Below are positions 1-8,179 of a DNA stretch of 28,743 bases, in pieces. This DNA is from Phycisphaerales bacterium UBA2402 (GTDB taxonomy: Bacteria; Planctomycetota; Phycisphaerae; Phycisphaerales; UBA1924): the NCBI GenBank assembly GCA_002343715.1, contig DDSA01000109.1, positions 1,461-30,203 on the forward strand, written 5' to 3'. The translations under genes and the position numbers were made by a program. How positions within the stretch are numbered: position 1 is the first letter of the stretch; each line of letters begins with the position of its first letter. Under the pieces are notes generated by a model. That model was not told where the DNA came from and made no database searches. It worked only from the letters and a program-made list of their open reading frames with translations.

Positions 1-243
1 GCCATCATCGCCGAGCGATCTTCACGCCCCGACGGATTTACTTCCGTGCTCGATCTGAGCGAGGTATCGGGTATCACCCGCCGACAACTCTCCACGCTCT
101 ACGACATACTCTGCACCCGATCCAACGTTTTCATTGTGACCAGCCGCGGCAGAGACGAAAAGACCGGGCTGGAAGTTGAAATCCAGGCGACCATTGATCG
201 TTCTTCCCTTCCCGTGGTTCTCTCCGAGGTTCTGGTCCGATGA
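1..243 (+). CDS. Type II secretion minor pseudopilin GspK-like, C-terminal fragment
   Basis: The reading frame is open from the window edge to TGA at 241-243, giving 80 C-terminal residues; the start lies outside. The fragment has a small helical part followed by a beta-strand pattern around 'FIVTSRGRDEKTGLEVEI' and ends with 'VVLSEVLVR'. This resembles the end of GspK proteins, where a TSxGR-type strand precedes a final strand with an acidic/aliphatic tail. GspK caps the tip of the type II pseudopilus together with GspI and GspJ. Its stop overlaps the start of the gspL-like gene in an ATGA (240-243), so the two are translationally coupled. The assignment leans on the neighbours (gspL, gspM, gspD) as much as on the fragment. 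A different secretion-linked protein with the same tail is possible. Confidence 0.6.
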   Translation, partial: AIIAERSSRPDGFTSVLDLSEVSGITRRQLSTLYDILCTRSNVFIVTSRGRDEKTGLEVEIQATIDRSSLPVVLSEVLVR

Positions 244-1970
244 AGTACCCAGCCGCACAACGTACTGACGCTGCCGTGGCCGGGCTGTACTCCATCGGGG
301 ATCGGCACAGCCTCGTGGTGCTCCGCCGCGCCGGCGAAGGGTGGGCGATCGCCGAGGTCCGTACCCTCAACGCCGCGGAACTACCCGCGGTCGCCGAGAC
401 CTGTCAACGCCATGGGGTGGATCGCGTGACTCGGATCGCGCCCGCGCTGGAGTGCGTCAGCAAGACCATCGATGTGCCCGTGGGCGAGCCGGCGCAGATG
501 GCCGCGGCGGCAGGGTTGCTGGCCGAGGCGGAACTACCCCCCAGCCTTCCAGCGCACCGCCGTGCGGGAATGTTGATCCCCGACACTTCTCGGCACGGCG
601 TGTGTACCGCGCTGCTCACCGGCTGGCTGACCCGACGTGAGCCTCCGCCCCCGCTTGCAGGCGTTGACGAGTCGTGGGCCTGTCCGGCGTCGTCGCTTGC
701 GGTCTTGCGGGGGGATGGGCGTTTCGCGATGTTCGCCGAGCCGCGCGAAGGCGCTGTCATCACGATCGCCACAGGTCATGAACACTCCGCGGCTCGCGTT
801 GTACCCGCTCCCGCGGGCGATGCGGCCGGTTGGCAGGAGGCCAAGCGCGATGCCGCGATCGAGACCGCCGCTCGCATCGGGATGAACCCATCCGAGATTC
901 CGTCGGGTGGAGCCGTCACTCTCGCCAAGCAGTCGCGCGAGCGGTTGAGCATGATATCGGGTGTACGTGATGATCCGAACTGGTTCGATGAGTACGGAAT
1001 GGCCCTGGGCGCGGCATTGCTCGCGGGTGATGGCCAGCACGGTGCGTTGGCGGGTTTATCCGCCCGTGCCCCGGTGGTGAAGCGCAGTCCGGTGCTCCGC
1101 GCTGCCGAGTGGGTCTCTGATCCGAAGCGTGCGGTGTGGACCGCCGTTGCCGCCTGCGGTGTGATGCTCCTGCTCCCGTGGGGATTCGCGTGGGCCCGAC
1201 ATGAAGTGCTGACGAAACGAACGTCGGTGCTGGAACAGATGAAAGGAACCAAAGCCGAGATCGAGAAGAAGGCCGCGCTCTACAACCAACTCGACATCAG
1301 CCGCTGGCCCATGACGAAACTCCTGGCGGACCTGAGCGGCGCCACCCCGGTGGGGATCATCGCCACGGATGTAAGGCTCTCACCCGAGCAGGGCCTCTCG
1401 TTTCAAGGCACCGCCGAGAAGTCCGATCTCATCAGTACCTTCCAGGGGAATCTGAGCAAGACGAGGCTCTTCCGCAATGTCAAAATCGCCCGTGTGGAAA
1501 GCAAGCCGGATGCCGGTGTCGAGTTCAGCCTCACCGCCGAGGTTCCCTCCGGCATGGGGCACACCCCGGTTACGCCGGCGGAGGATTTCGCTGCCAGGAG
1601 CCTCTCGGTTCGGATGCACGGCGTCGAGGCCGGCCCCCGCCACACCGCTGATGCGGCGACAAGAGACGCCTCACGTACGGTCAGACGTACCGCGCGCAAC
1701 GGCGACGGTGCCGCTGCCGACTCAGACTCGACAGCCGATCGACGTCCCTCTTCGTCCGAAGCGCCCCCTCCGGTCGTATCGGATGCCGAGATCGAGAAGA
1801 TGGACCTGTCAACCGCGAACAAAGGCTGGATCGCCCGAAAGGTGTACGTGCAGAAGAATCCCACCCTCGATGCTGAAACGAAACAGCGATTGCAGGACGA
1901 GGAGACCAGGATCAGAACGCACGCCGAAAAACTCAGGAACTCGCCCCAGGCGGGGGGAGCTCCAAAGTGA
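240..1970 (+). CDS. gspL: GspL-like (PilM/PilN-type) type II secretion inner-membrane protein
   Basis: This 576-aa protein has a cytoplasmic N-terminal part (about 1-295) resembling the actin-like GspL/PilM domain, one transmembrane helix at about 299-318, then a periplasmic segment (about 320-436) with coiled-coil start and a ferredoxin-like PilN/GspL fold pattern. The residues from about 440 to 576 are Ala/Arg/Ser-rich and probably disordered, ending in a short charged helix. In the known machine GspL recruits the ATPase GspE to the inner membrane and pairs with GspM. The start ATG at 240 overlaps the upstream stop (ATGA). The end overlaps the next gene as GTGA at 1967-1970. The actin-like domain is divergent, so the name rests on topology, PilN-like region and gene order. 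The long tail is not usual for GspL. Confidence 0.72.
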   Translation: MKYPAAQRTDAAVAGLYSIGDRHSLVVLRRAGEGWAIAEVRTLNAAELPAVAETCQRHGVDRVTRIAPALECVSKTIDVPVGEPAQMAAAAGLLAEAELPPSLPAHRRAGMLIPDTSRHGVCTALLTGWLTRREPPPPLAGVDESWACPASSLAVLRGDGRFAMFAEPREGAVITIATGHEHSAARVVPAPAGDAAGWQEAKRDAAIETAARIGMNPSEIPSGGAVTLAKQSRERLSMISGVRDDPNWFDEYGMALGAALLAGDGQHGALAGLSARAPVVKRSPVLRAAEWVSDPKRAVWTAVAACGVMLLLPWGFAWARHEVLTKRTSVLEQMKGTKAEIEKKAALYNQLDISRWPMTKLLADLSGATPVGIIATDVRLSPEQGLSFQGTAEKSDLISTFQGNLSKTRLFRNVKIARVESKPDAGVEFSLTAEVPSGMGHTPVTPAEDFAARSLSVRMHGVEAGPRHTADAATRDASRTVRRTARNGDGAAADSDSTADRRPSSSEAPPPVVSDAEIEKMDLSTANKGWIARKVYVQKNPTLDAETKQRLQDEETRIRTHAEKLRNSPQAGGAPK

Positions 1971-2572
1971 GCGGAATCGCCGCAACATTCTCGAAGATGC
2001 CGCGTGCCGCCCGATGGGGGTTGCTCGCCGCCATCGGTATCGGGACGTACTTTGTCGTCATCGAACCTTTGCTGGATCATCTCAACCGGCTCTCCGCGGC
2101 ATCGGACAGCAAGGCCGCCACGCTGGCCAGTCATGCCAAATCGGCCAAGCAGTTGGAGCAGGATGCCGAACGGGTCGCGTTGGGCGTTCGGCGATACGGA
2201 GAAGTCCTCGAACCGGGCGATCCCGAGCAGCGTGCGCTGGAGTTCAACCGGGCGGTGGACGAGATTCTGAAGAATAACGGCGTACGCGAGCACACCACGA
2301 CTACGCGGACCAGCCCGATGGGCCCGGGTCCGCTTGTGGCCCGTGTCGGCGCCGAGTTTCGAATCGACCGTCTCATCAAGGACATTCAGTTCATGAGCGA
2401 GCCGGAGCAGGCGGCCGCGGTCATCGCCGACCTGGAGCGCACGGCCTCGGTGGCCACCGTATCACGCGTCCAGATCCGTCAGTCGGACACACGCGACAAG
2501 ACATCGAGTCAGGTGCGAGTTTCCCTGGCTGTGGAAGCCTGGCTCCTGGCGAGAAAGGGGAAGAGCCGATGA
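1967..2572 (+). CDS. gspM: GspM/PilO-like type II secretion protein
   Basis: The product is 201 aa with a short cytoplasmic N-terminus, a single transmembrane helix at about 16-33, a coiled-coil region to about residue 90, and a periplasmic alpha/beta domain to the end. This is the topology of GspM and PilO, the partner of GspL/PilN in the inner-membrane platform. The start is GTG at 1967, inside the stop of gspL (GTGA), and its own stop overlaps the next start as ATGA at 2569-2572, so it must be translated together with its neighbours. Sequence identity to classical GspM is not obvious by eye; topology, size and position between gspL and gspD carry the call. Confidence 0.68.
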   Translation: MSGIAATFSKMPRAARWGLLAAIGIGTYFVVIEPLLDHLNRLSAASDSKAATLASHAKSAKQLEQDAERVALGVRRYGEVLEPGDPEQRALEFNRAVDEILKNNGVREHTTTTRTSPMGPGPLVARVGAEFRIDRLIKDIQFMSEPEQAAAVIADLERTASVATVSRVQIRQSDTRDKTSSQVRVSLAVEAWLLARKGKSR

Positions 2573-3321
2573 GTGCTCCGGTTTCCCCCGTCTCCACGGC
2601 GTGGCGAATCATGACACGCTCGGGCCGAGTCGCGGCCGTGCTGGCGATCGTGGCTGCAGTTGTCTTGGTGTTGTCACTTTGGACAACGATCACAGCGATC
2701 CTTGGACCAAGCCCGCGACCGCCTGTGGTGCCGGCGGCCCAGCAGCACGCCGAGCAGCAAAAGAAGGCATTCGATGGATATCTGGCGCAGTTCGGCGGGC
2801 GATCGCTCTTTGTTCTGCCTGTGCCTCCCCGAGTGCCCGATCCCGAACCAGTTGTCTCGAACTCGCCGGATCGTCCACCCCCGCCGCCATCCTCGTATGG
2901 CGGTCCGTCGATTGTGGCGATGCTCAGCGACCTGGTCTGGTTCAGCGGCGGCAGAAGGCTGAAGGTTGGAGAGAAAAGCGATGACATCGAAGTCATCGCG
3001 CTTCATCCGCCGTGGGAGGCGAAACTCAAGTGGAAAGATGTCGAGTTCACGGTCGGTCTCTTTGAACGCAACAAACTCGTCAAGCCTCCCGATGGGAAGC
3101 CTGCCGGGGCGATCTCTCCCGAGGCCCAGGCCGCCCCCGACCCTCCGCCGCGACCTCAACCGCAGGAAGCAAGCCCCCAGACGAATCCGAATCCCAACCC
3201 CCCCGCCGATCCGGTTCCACCTCGGCCGACAGATGATGCAGGGAACTCGCCTCCCGCTCCGGATCCCGTACCTCCCGACGACACGACGCCACCTCCCGAT
3301 GCGCCCGAAGAACCGCGCTGA
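2569..3321 (+). CDS. GspC/PilP-like inner-membrane protein with proline-rich tail
   Basis: This 250-aa protein has one transmembrane helix at about 21-45, a Pro-rich linker to about 108, a compact predicted beta domain at about 109-180 (pattern 'RLKVGEKSDDIEVIAL' then 'AKLKWKDVEFTVGLFER'), and a strongly Pro/Asp/Asn-rich tail from about 181 to 250. A single helix followed by a small beta domain just before the secretin gene is the arrangement of GspC (HR domain) and PilP, which connect the inner-membrane platform to the N0 domain of the secretin. I infer that role here. No PDZ domain, common in proteobacterial GspC, is visible. The ATGA overlap with gspM couples translation; the stop lies 22 bases before gspD. 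The disordered tail could span the periplasm, and is unusual. Confidence 0.55.
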   Translation: MSAPVSPVSTAWRIMTRSGRVAAVLAIVAAVVLVLSLWTTITAILGPSPRPPVVPAAQQHAEQQKKAFDGYLAQFGGRSLFVLPVPPRVPDPEPVVSNSPDRPPPPPSSYGGPSIVAMLSDLVWFSGGRRLKVGEKSDDIEVIALHPPWEAKLKWKDVEFTVGLFERNKLVKPPDGKPAGAISPEAQAAPDPPPRPQPQEASPQTNPNPNPPADPVPPRPTDDAGNSPPAPDPVPPDDTTPPPDAPEEPR

Positions 3322-3343
3322 ACCTCCTTCTACGGACCAACGC

Positions 3344-5869
3344 ATGAAGTTTGCCAATCAGATTCAGGCAGTTCTCCTCGCCGCGGGCGCAGCCATCGCC
3401 CTGGCGCAGCCTCCGGCCACCACCAACACGCCCGCCCCGGAGCAGACGCTCCCGAATGGCCGACGGGCGGCCATCGGCGAGCCGACGGTTCTCGCGTTCA
3501 AGCAGTTCACCGTGGAGCAGTTGGTGCCGTTCATTGTGGAATCGACCGGCAAGGTCGTCATGCCGATGCAGGACGTGATGAGCCGGAAGGTGACGGTCAT
3601 CAACGACAAGCCCATCCCGCGCGATCAGGCACTTGACCTGGTCTTCATGGCGCTGCTGCAGAACGGCGTCGCCGTGATCGAGAACGCCACGACGATCACG
3701 CTTCGGGATGTGGCCGACCTTCCCAAGCAGACCGTTCCCGTCGTCGGGCCGGATGAACGTGTTCGGGATCGTTCCGATCTCGGCTCGATCGTCGAAAAGG
3801 TCTTCTCGCTCAAGCACAGCACCGCCAAGGGGTTGGGCGATGCGCTCAAGGACAAACTGCCGGACTACGGCAAACTCAGCATCGACGAGGACTCCAACCG
3901 CATCGCCCTCATCGGCAACATCGCCTTTCTGCAGCGTATCGAGAGCCTCATCGATTCGCTCGACCGGCCCGCCGCCGGGGCGCTGCAGACCGAGACATTC
4001 GTGCTCAGGTTCGCCGATGCCGAGGTCATCAAGACCAACATCGAGGAGCTGTTCGGAGGCGGCGGCGCCTCTGCGGCTTCACGGGCCAACCGCAATCAAA
4101 ACCAGAACCGCAATCAGAATCAGCCGATGTTCCGGTTTCCCGGGCAGGGCGGTGGGCAGGAAGCCACGTCCACCGCGGCAACCGAAATACGCGTCACGGC
4201 CAACACACAGCAGAACTCGGTAACGGTCGCGGCGGACCCGGCGATTCTCTCGCAGATTCGTTCGCAGATCACGGACTATTGGGATCAGCCGCTCAAGCCC
4301 GAGCAGGTGAACCCGAAGGTCTACGACCTGAAGAACAGCGACCCCGTGAAAGTCGCGGCGATCCTTGAAGGTCTCTTCGGGCGAGGATCCTCGGGTGCTC
4401 GCACAGGAGGCCAGCAGGGGCAGCAACAGCAAGGAGGGGGCGGCACGTCCCAGGGTGTCGGTCGTCTCGCGGGGCAGTTCTCGTTCCAGGCCATGCCCGA
4501 TTCGAGCCGGCTGATCGTCGTGGCGAAAAGTCCGGACAACATCGCCGCGATCGACGAGATCATCGCGGAACTGGACAAGCCGCAGACGGCGGGGCTGCCG
4601 TCGGTGATCGAGCTCAAGCACGCCAACGCCGAGGACCTGGCCGAGCAACTCAACGCCCTGCTGGCCCAGGACGGCACGCTGGCGCAGGTTCGCCGCGCCG
4701 CCTCCGGGTTATCACAAGCGGCGACCGGAGCAAGCCCGTTCGCCGAGAACGCGACGGCCACCGGAGCCGAAGCGGAAGCCGCGACCACCCAGGACAATCT
4801 TTCGTTCTGGTGGCAGCGTTCTCGCACGCCGACGGATCGCCGCCCTGCGAGCAACCTCATCGGTCAGTTGCGTATCGTGCCTGTCTGGCGGCAGAACGCG
4901 CTGCTCGTGGTCTCACCCCCCGAGTACCGCCAGCCGATCCTTGACATGATCGACCAGCTCGACCGACCCGGGCGTCAGGTGCTCATCTCCGCGATCATCG
5001 CTGCGGTCAGCATGGACGACGCGACGGCCCTGGGCCTCCGCTGGAGCAGCCAGTCGATCACGCCTTCAAACGCCGACAACTCCATCAGTATCGGCAACTC
5101 GTTTCAAGGCTCCAACACCGGCTTCGCCGACTCGCTCTTCAACTCGTCGGTGCTTCAGACCAACGTGAACCTGAACGTGCTGCTCCAGGCGCTCGCGGAG
5201 AAGACCGCGGTGAGCCTGCTGAGCGAGCCGAAGATCTTCACGAGCGACAACCAGGAGGCCGTGTTCTTCGACGGCCAGGACATCCCCTTCATCTCCGATA
5301 CGCAGAACACCGACACGGGGACTCAGAACCAGTCCTTCGACTACAAGGCCGTCGGCCTCTCCATCGCGGCCCGCCCGAGGATCACCGTCAACGGCGATGT
5401 GGACCTGCGCGTGAACGTCGTGCTCTCCAACACCGTGCCGGGCCAGACACTCTTCGGCGGCGCGATCATCAACCGTCGCGAAACCACCACGCAACTCATC
5501 GTCAAGAACAAGCAGACCGTCGTCATCTCCGGCCTGCTGAAGACCGAGGACTCGGACATCGTCAGAAAGGTGCCCATCCTCGGCGATATCCCGGGCCTTG
5601 ACCTGCTCTTCAAGAGCACCGAAAAATCCAAGACCAACAGCGAACTGCTGGTCTTCATCACGCCGATCGTCGTGAATAACGCCACCGACAACGAGGGCAT
5701 GTCCGAACCGTACAACCAGCGATTGGATCGCTTGAAGGAGACCATCGGCGCTCCCGGTGTCAATCTTCCGGCGCCGGGCGACAAGGACGTGAACAAGCCG
5801 TCGAACAAACCCGCCGAGACAGGAAGCAAACCACTCCCAACGAACCCCGGCGCGGAGCCCGACAAATGA
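3344..5869 (+). CDS. gspD: Type II secretion secretin GspD
   Basis: The gene encodes an 841-aa outer-membrane secretin. I chose ATG 3344 because it begins a clear Sec signal peptide (about 1-22, ending ALA) and a longer upstream reading would run through the previous gene. After it come N0 (about 50-125) and four N1-type repeats (about 150-210, 215-310, 325-415, 418-542). The secretin barrel domain (about 545-780) carries 'VLISAIIAAVSMDDATALGL', 'VSLLSEPKIFTSDNQEA' and 'VPILGDIPGLDLLF', typical of GspD. Asn/Gln-rich (about 249-260) and Gln/Gly-rich (about 350-375) loops interrupt N domains. The C-terminus is Pro/Lys-rich. It forms the multimeric gate through which folded proteins leave. The stop overlaps the next lipoprotein gene (ATGA 5866-5869). 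GspD usually has three N1-type repeats, so four is atypical. Confidence 0.93.
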   Translation: MKFANQIQAVLLAAGAAIALAQPPATTNTPAPEQTLPNGRRAAIGEPTVLAFKQFTVEQLVPFIVESTGKVVMPMQDVMSRKVTVINDKPIPRDQALDLVFMALLQNGVAVIENATTITLRDVADLPKQTVPVVGPDERVRDRSDLGSIVEKVFSLKHSTAKGLGDALKDKLPDYGKLSIDEDSNRIALIGNIAFLQRIESLIDSLDRPAAGALQTETFVLRFADAEVIKTNIEELFGGGGASAASRANRNQNQNRNQNQPMFRFPGQGGGQEATSTAATEIRVTANTQQNSVTVAADPAILSQIRSQITDYWDQPLKPEQVNPKVYDLKNSDPVKVAAILEGLFGRGSSGARTGGQQGQQQQGGGGTSQGVGRLAGQFSFQAMPDSSRLIVVAKSPDNIAAIDEIIAELDKPQTAGLPSVIELKHANAEDLAEQLNALLAQDGTLAQVRRAASGLSQAATGASPFAENATATGAEAEAATTQDNLSFWWQRSRTPTDRRPASNLIGQLRIVPVWRQNALLVVSPPEYRQPILDMIDQLDRPGRQVLISAIIAAVSMDDATALGLRWSSQSITPSNADNSISIGNSFQGSNTGFADSLFNSSVLQTNVNLNVLLQALAEKTAVSLLSEPKIFTSDNQEAVFFDGQDIPFISDTQNTDTGTQNQSFDYKAVGLSIAARPRITVNGDVDLRVNVVLSNTVPGQTLFGGAIINRRETTTQLIVKNKQTVVISGLLKTEDSDIVRKVPILGDIPGLDLLFKSTEKSKTNSELLVFITPIVVNNATDNEGMSEPYNQRLDRLKETIGAPGVNLPAPGDKDVNKPSNKPAETGSKPLPTNPGAEPDK

Positions 5870-7197
5870 GCGGTGTTCCCGGATCGCTGAGGAGCGGGGT
5901 CATGCTCATGCTTGTGGCGGTCGTTGCCGGATGTGTGACGGAACGAGTGACGCACCTTCCCGGAACACCCGTCCGGCCGGCATCCAAGTCAGGCGGGTCA
6001 ACGACCGAGGCTTCCGCCGCGAAAACACGAGTCGAATCGCCGGCGAAACTGCCCGATGGTCCGGTCGCCCAGCCCGCCAAGGGCACCACCATCGCGACCG
6101 ATGTTCTGGTCGAGGTGCAGACCTTCGGACGGGTTTCGTACGACGGGCAGGCCTTGCCGATTGCAGCACCGGATGGAGAATACATCGCGGTGCAAGAAGG
6201 CACGCCGCCCTCGTGGTCCACCATCCTCGCCGAGCCGGAAGCAACCATCCCCGAGTCGACGCGGCTCACGATCTATGCCGCCTCCAAACCTCCTCTCAAG
6301 GCCGTCCGGCCTGCCGAACCGTTGCCGGCTGGGTTGGTGCTTGGCAGGGGGGCGGACTCCCGTGGAGTGCTGGTTGAGTTACCTCGTTCGGGAGGGGTGC
6401 GATGGATCGGGCGGGTGAACTGGGCAACCGCATCGCTGGAGTATCTTGTGCGCGGTCAGGAGTGCAACGCGCACGCCGTGTACGACGTGACCGGGAACCT
6501 GATCTTCACGCGCCGAGCGACAGGTTCGACGAGCACCGCACTTGTTCTGCGCACGCCCGACGGACGAGAGAGCATCAAGGAGCCGCTGGACGGCACGTAC
6601 GCCTATCCGTGCGTGGCCATGACCCTCGACGTGGTGTACGTGTTCCGGCTGTCGCGAGCGGGAACGGAACTCGACTGCATCCGTGTCGATCGCTCCGATC
6701 CCACCGCGCCGCGACTGGCCGATACCCGGCAAACGTGGCGCATCTCCACTCAGGCCGACCTGCTGATGGCGCATCAGATCGCTTCGACCGCGGCACCCGT
6801 CTGGCCACTCACCGCCGCCATGCTTCCCGGGCTTGAGGGAAGTGACTTTGATGTATTGACGGCGTTCGATCCACGACGCGCACGCATGGTTCGCTTCAAC
6901 TGGCACACCGGCGGGGTCGAGGCGCTGGTGCATCAATCCATCGCGGCCTGCCACGTCACGTCCTCGGGTCGCGCGGGTTATTTCTGCACAGCGCCGCAGG
7001 GGTTGGTTTTTCTGCCGCGGCCCGCGGACGGGTGGCCCCCGTCTCTCGCGGAGAACGCTCCGCAGGCCAGAGTGCTCGACACGTCATATGTGCCGACGGC
7101 CCTCCGCGGAGACACCTCAATTTTCGTGCTCGTAGGGCCGGTGAAGGGGAGTTCGAACATGATCGAGATTGTCAAGATGGCCATCGCAAATCGTTAG
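5866..7197 (+). CDS. Lipoprotein of unknown function in the type II secretion operon
   Basis: This 443-aa protein begins with a lipoprotein signal: basic N-terminus, hydrophobic stretch and lipobox VAGC with Cys at residue 23. A Thr/Ser/Ala/Pro-rich linker follows to about residue 70. The rest is a long predicted all-beta region with repeated strand patterns, which could be a beta-propeller or similar, but I do not recognise a named family. It starts inside the stop of gspD (ATGA), so it belongs to the secretion operon. One possibility is that it serves as a secretin-associated lipoprotein, analogous in role to a pilotin or assembly factor, though it is far larger than classical pilotins. Its stop codon overlaps that of the convergent ubiA-like gene (TTAG at 7194-7197). 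Function is inferred from context only. Confidence 0.75.
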   Translation: MSGVPGSLRSGVMLMLVAVVAGCVTERVTHLPGTPVRPASKSGGSTTEASAAKTRVESPAKLPDGPVAQPAKGTTIATDVLVEVQTFGRVSYDGQALPIAAPDGEYIAVQEGTPPSWSTILAEPEATIPESTRLTIYAASKPPLKAVRPAEPLPAGLVLGRGADSRGVLVELPRSGGVRWIGRVNWATASLEYLVRGQECNAHAVYDVTGNLIFTRRATGSTSTALVLRTPDGRESIKEPLDGTYAYPCVAMTLDVVYVFRLSRAGTELDCIRVDRSDPTAPRLADTRQTWRISTQADLLMAHQIASTAAPVWPLTAAMLPGLEGSDFDVLTAFDPRRARMVRFNWHTGGVEALVHQSIAACHVTSSGRAGYFCTAPQGLVFLPRPADGWPPSLAENAPQARVLDTSYVPTALRGDTSIFVLVGPVKGSSNMIEIVKMAIANR

Positions 7198-8153
7198 GCC
7201 CCGAGGAAGAGGTCGGCACACCCCAACACACCGAGCACGCAACTCACAACACCGTTGACCGTGAAAAAGGCCATTTCCAGCCCTGCTTTGCCACGCCGGG
7301 CCACGATAACGTGCTCAAGCATGAGAAGCCCGCCCACGACCGCAATACCCACGCCGAAGAGCAAGTTCAGCCGAGCATCTACCCGCCACGCGAGCAAGAG
7401 GACCACGAACGCCCCGAAGTGAAGCAGGCGAGATGCTCGGATCGCGCCCCGCGTCCCGAGCCGTGCCGGGATGCTGGAGAGGCCCGCTTCCTGGTCAAAG
7501 TCCAGATCCTGAAGCGCGTAGATGATGTCGAAGCCCGCCACCCAGAGGAGCACAAACCCGGAGAGAAAAAAGACCGAAGTCGTGTCGGCCAGCGCATACG
7601 GATTGACCGCTATGGCCGCGGCGATTGGAGATGCCGCCAGCGCTCCGCCAAGATACAGATGACAGAGAGCCGTGAAGCGCTTGGTGAATGAATAGAACGC
7701 GATCCAGAGCAGCACGGGCACGGAGAGGTACAGCGGCCACGGATTGGCATAGAGGATCAAGAAGAGCGAGGCCGCAGCGATAAACAGACCGGCGCACACC
7801 GCGGCGAAAGCCCAGCCCAGTCCCGGGCTGAGCGCGCCGGAGGCGAAGACACGGCGCGAGGTGCGCCGGTTGCGAGCATCGATCTCGCGATCGGCGAGCC
7901 GGTTGACGAGCATGGCCCAGGTGCGGGCAAGCACCATGCAGACAACCACAAGGGCTAGTTTGCCCGCGAACAAACGCCATGCTGATGCGCCGTCCCCGTG
8001 AGACGGCCCGACGAGAAACGCGGCGAGCACCGCGAAGGGAAGGGCGAAGATCGAGTGAGCGATCTTGATGTCCGCCGCGATCAATGCCAATGCCCCGCGG
8101 AACGCGCGGGGGTCATCGGCGGCGGGTGTGGACGGGGTGGGTGATGCGAGCAT
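7194..8153 (-). CDS. UbiA-family prenyltransferase (MqnP/UbiA-like)
   Basis: The product is about 319 aa with eight or so transmembrane helices. It has both Asp-rich motifs of the UbiA superfamily: 'NRLADREIDARN' in the first third and 'DIIYALQDLDFDQEAGLSS' in the second half, which bind Mg2+ and prenyl diphosphate. The N-terminal 'IKIAHSIFALPFA' and the second motif resemble 4-hydroxybenzoate prenyltransferases and the MqnP-type enzymes of the futalosine menaquinone pathway; I cannot choose between them from one gene. It would attach a polyprenyl chain to an aromatic quinone precursor in the inner membrane. ATG 8153 is used; a TTG two codons upstream (8159) is possible. It lies 20-30 bases after the amidohydrolase gene on the same strand, so they may be co-transcribed. 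Its stop overlaps that of the convergent lipoprotein gene. Confidence 0.85.
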   Translation of the reverse strand: MLASPTPSTPAADDPRAFRGALALIAADIKIAHSIFALPFAVLAAFLVGPSHGDGASAWRLFAGKLALVVVCMVLARTWAMLVNRLADREIDARNRRTSRRVFASGALSPGLGWAFAAVCAGLFIAAASLFLILYANPWPLYLSVPVLLWIAFYSFTKRFTALCHLYLGGALAASPIAAAIAVNPYALADTTSVFFLSGFVLLWVAGFDIIYALQDLDFDQEAGLSSIPARLGTRGAIRASRLLHFGAFVVLLLAWRVDARLNLLFGVGIAVVGGLLMLEHVIVARRGKAGLEMAFFTVNGVVSCVLGVLGCADLFLGA

Positions 8154-8179
8154 GTTCAAGGCAAGGACAGGATGAACGA

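Noticed and set aside
2966..3343. N-terminal extension of gspD upstream of 3344
   Set aside because: It lies inside the GspC-like gene in another frame, is Arg/Pro-rich, and would precede the clear signal peptide starting at 3344.
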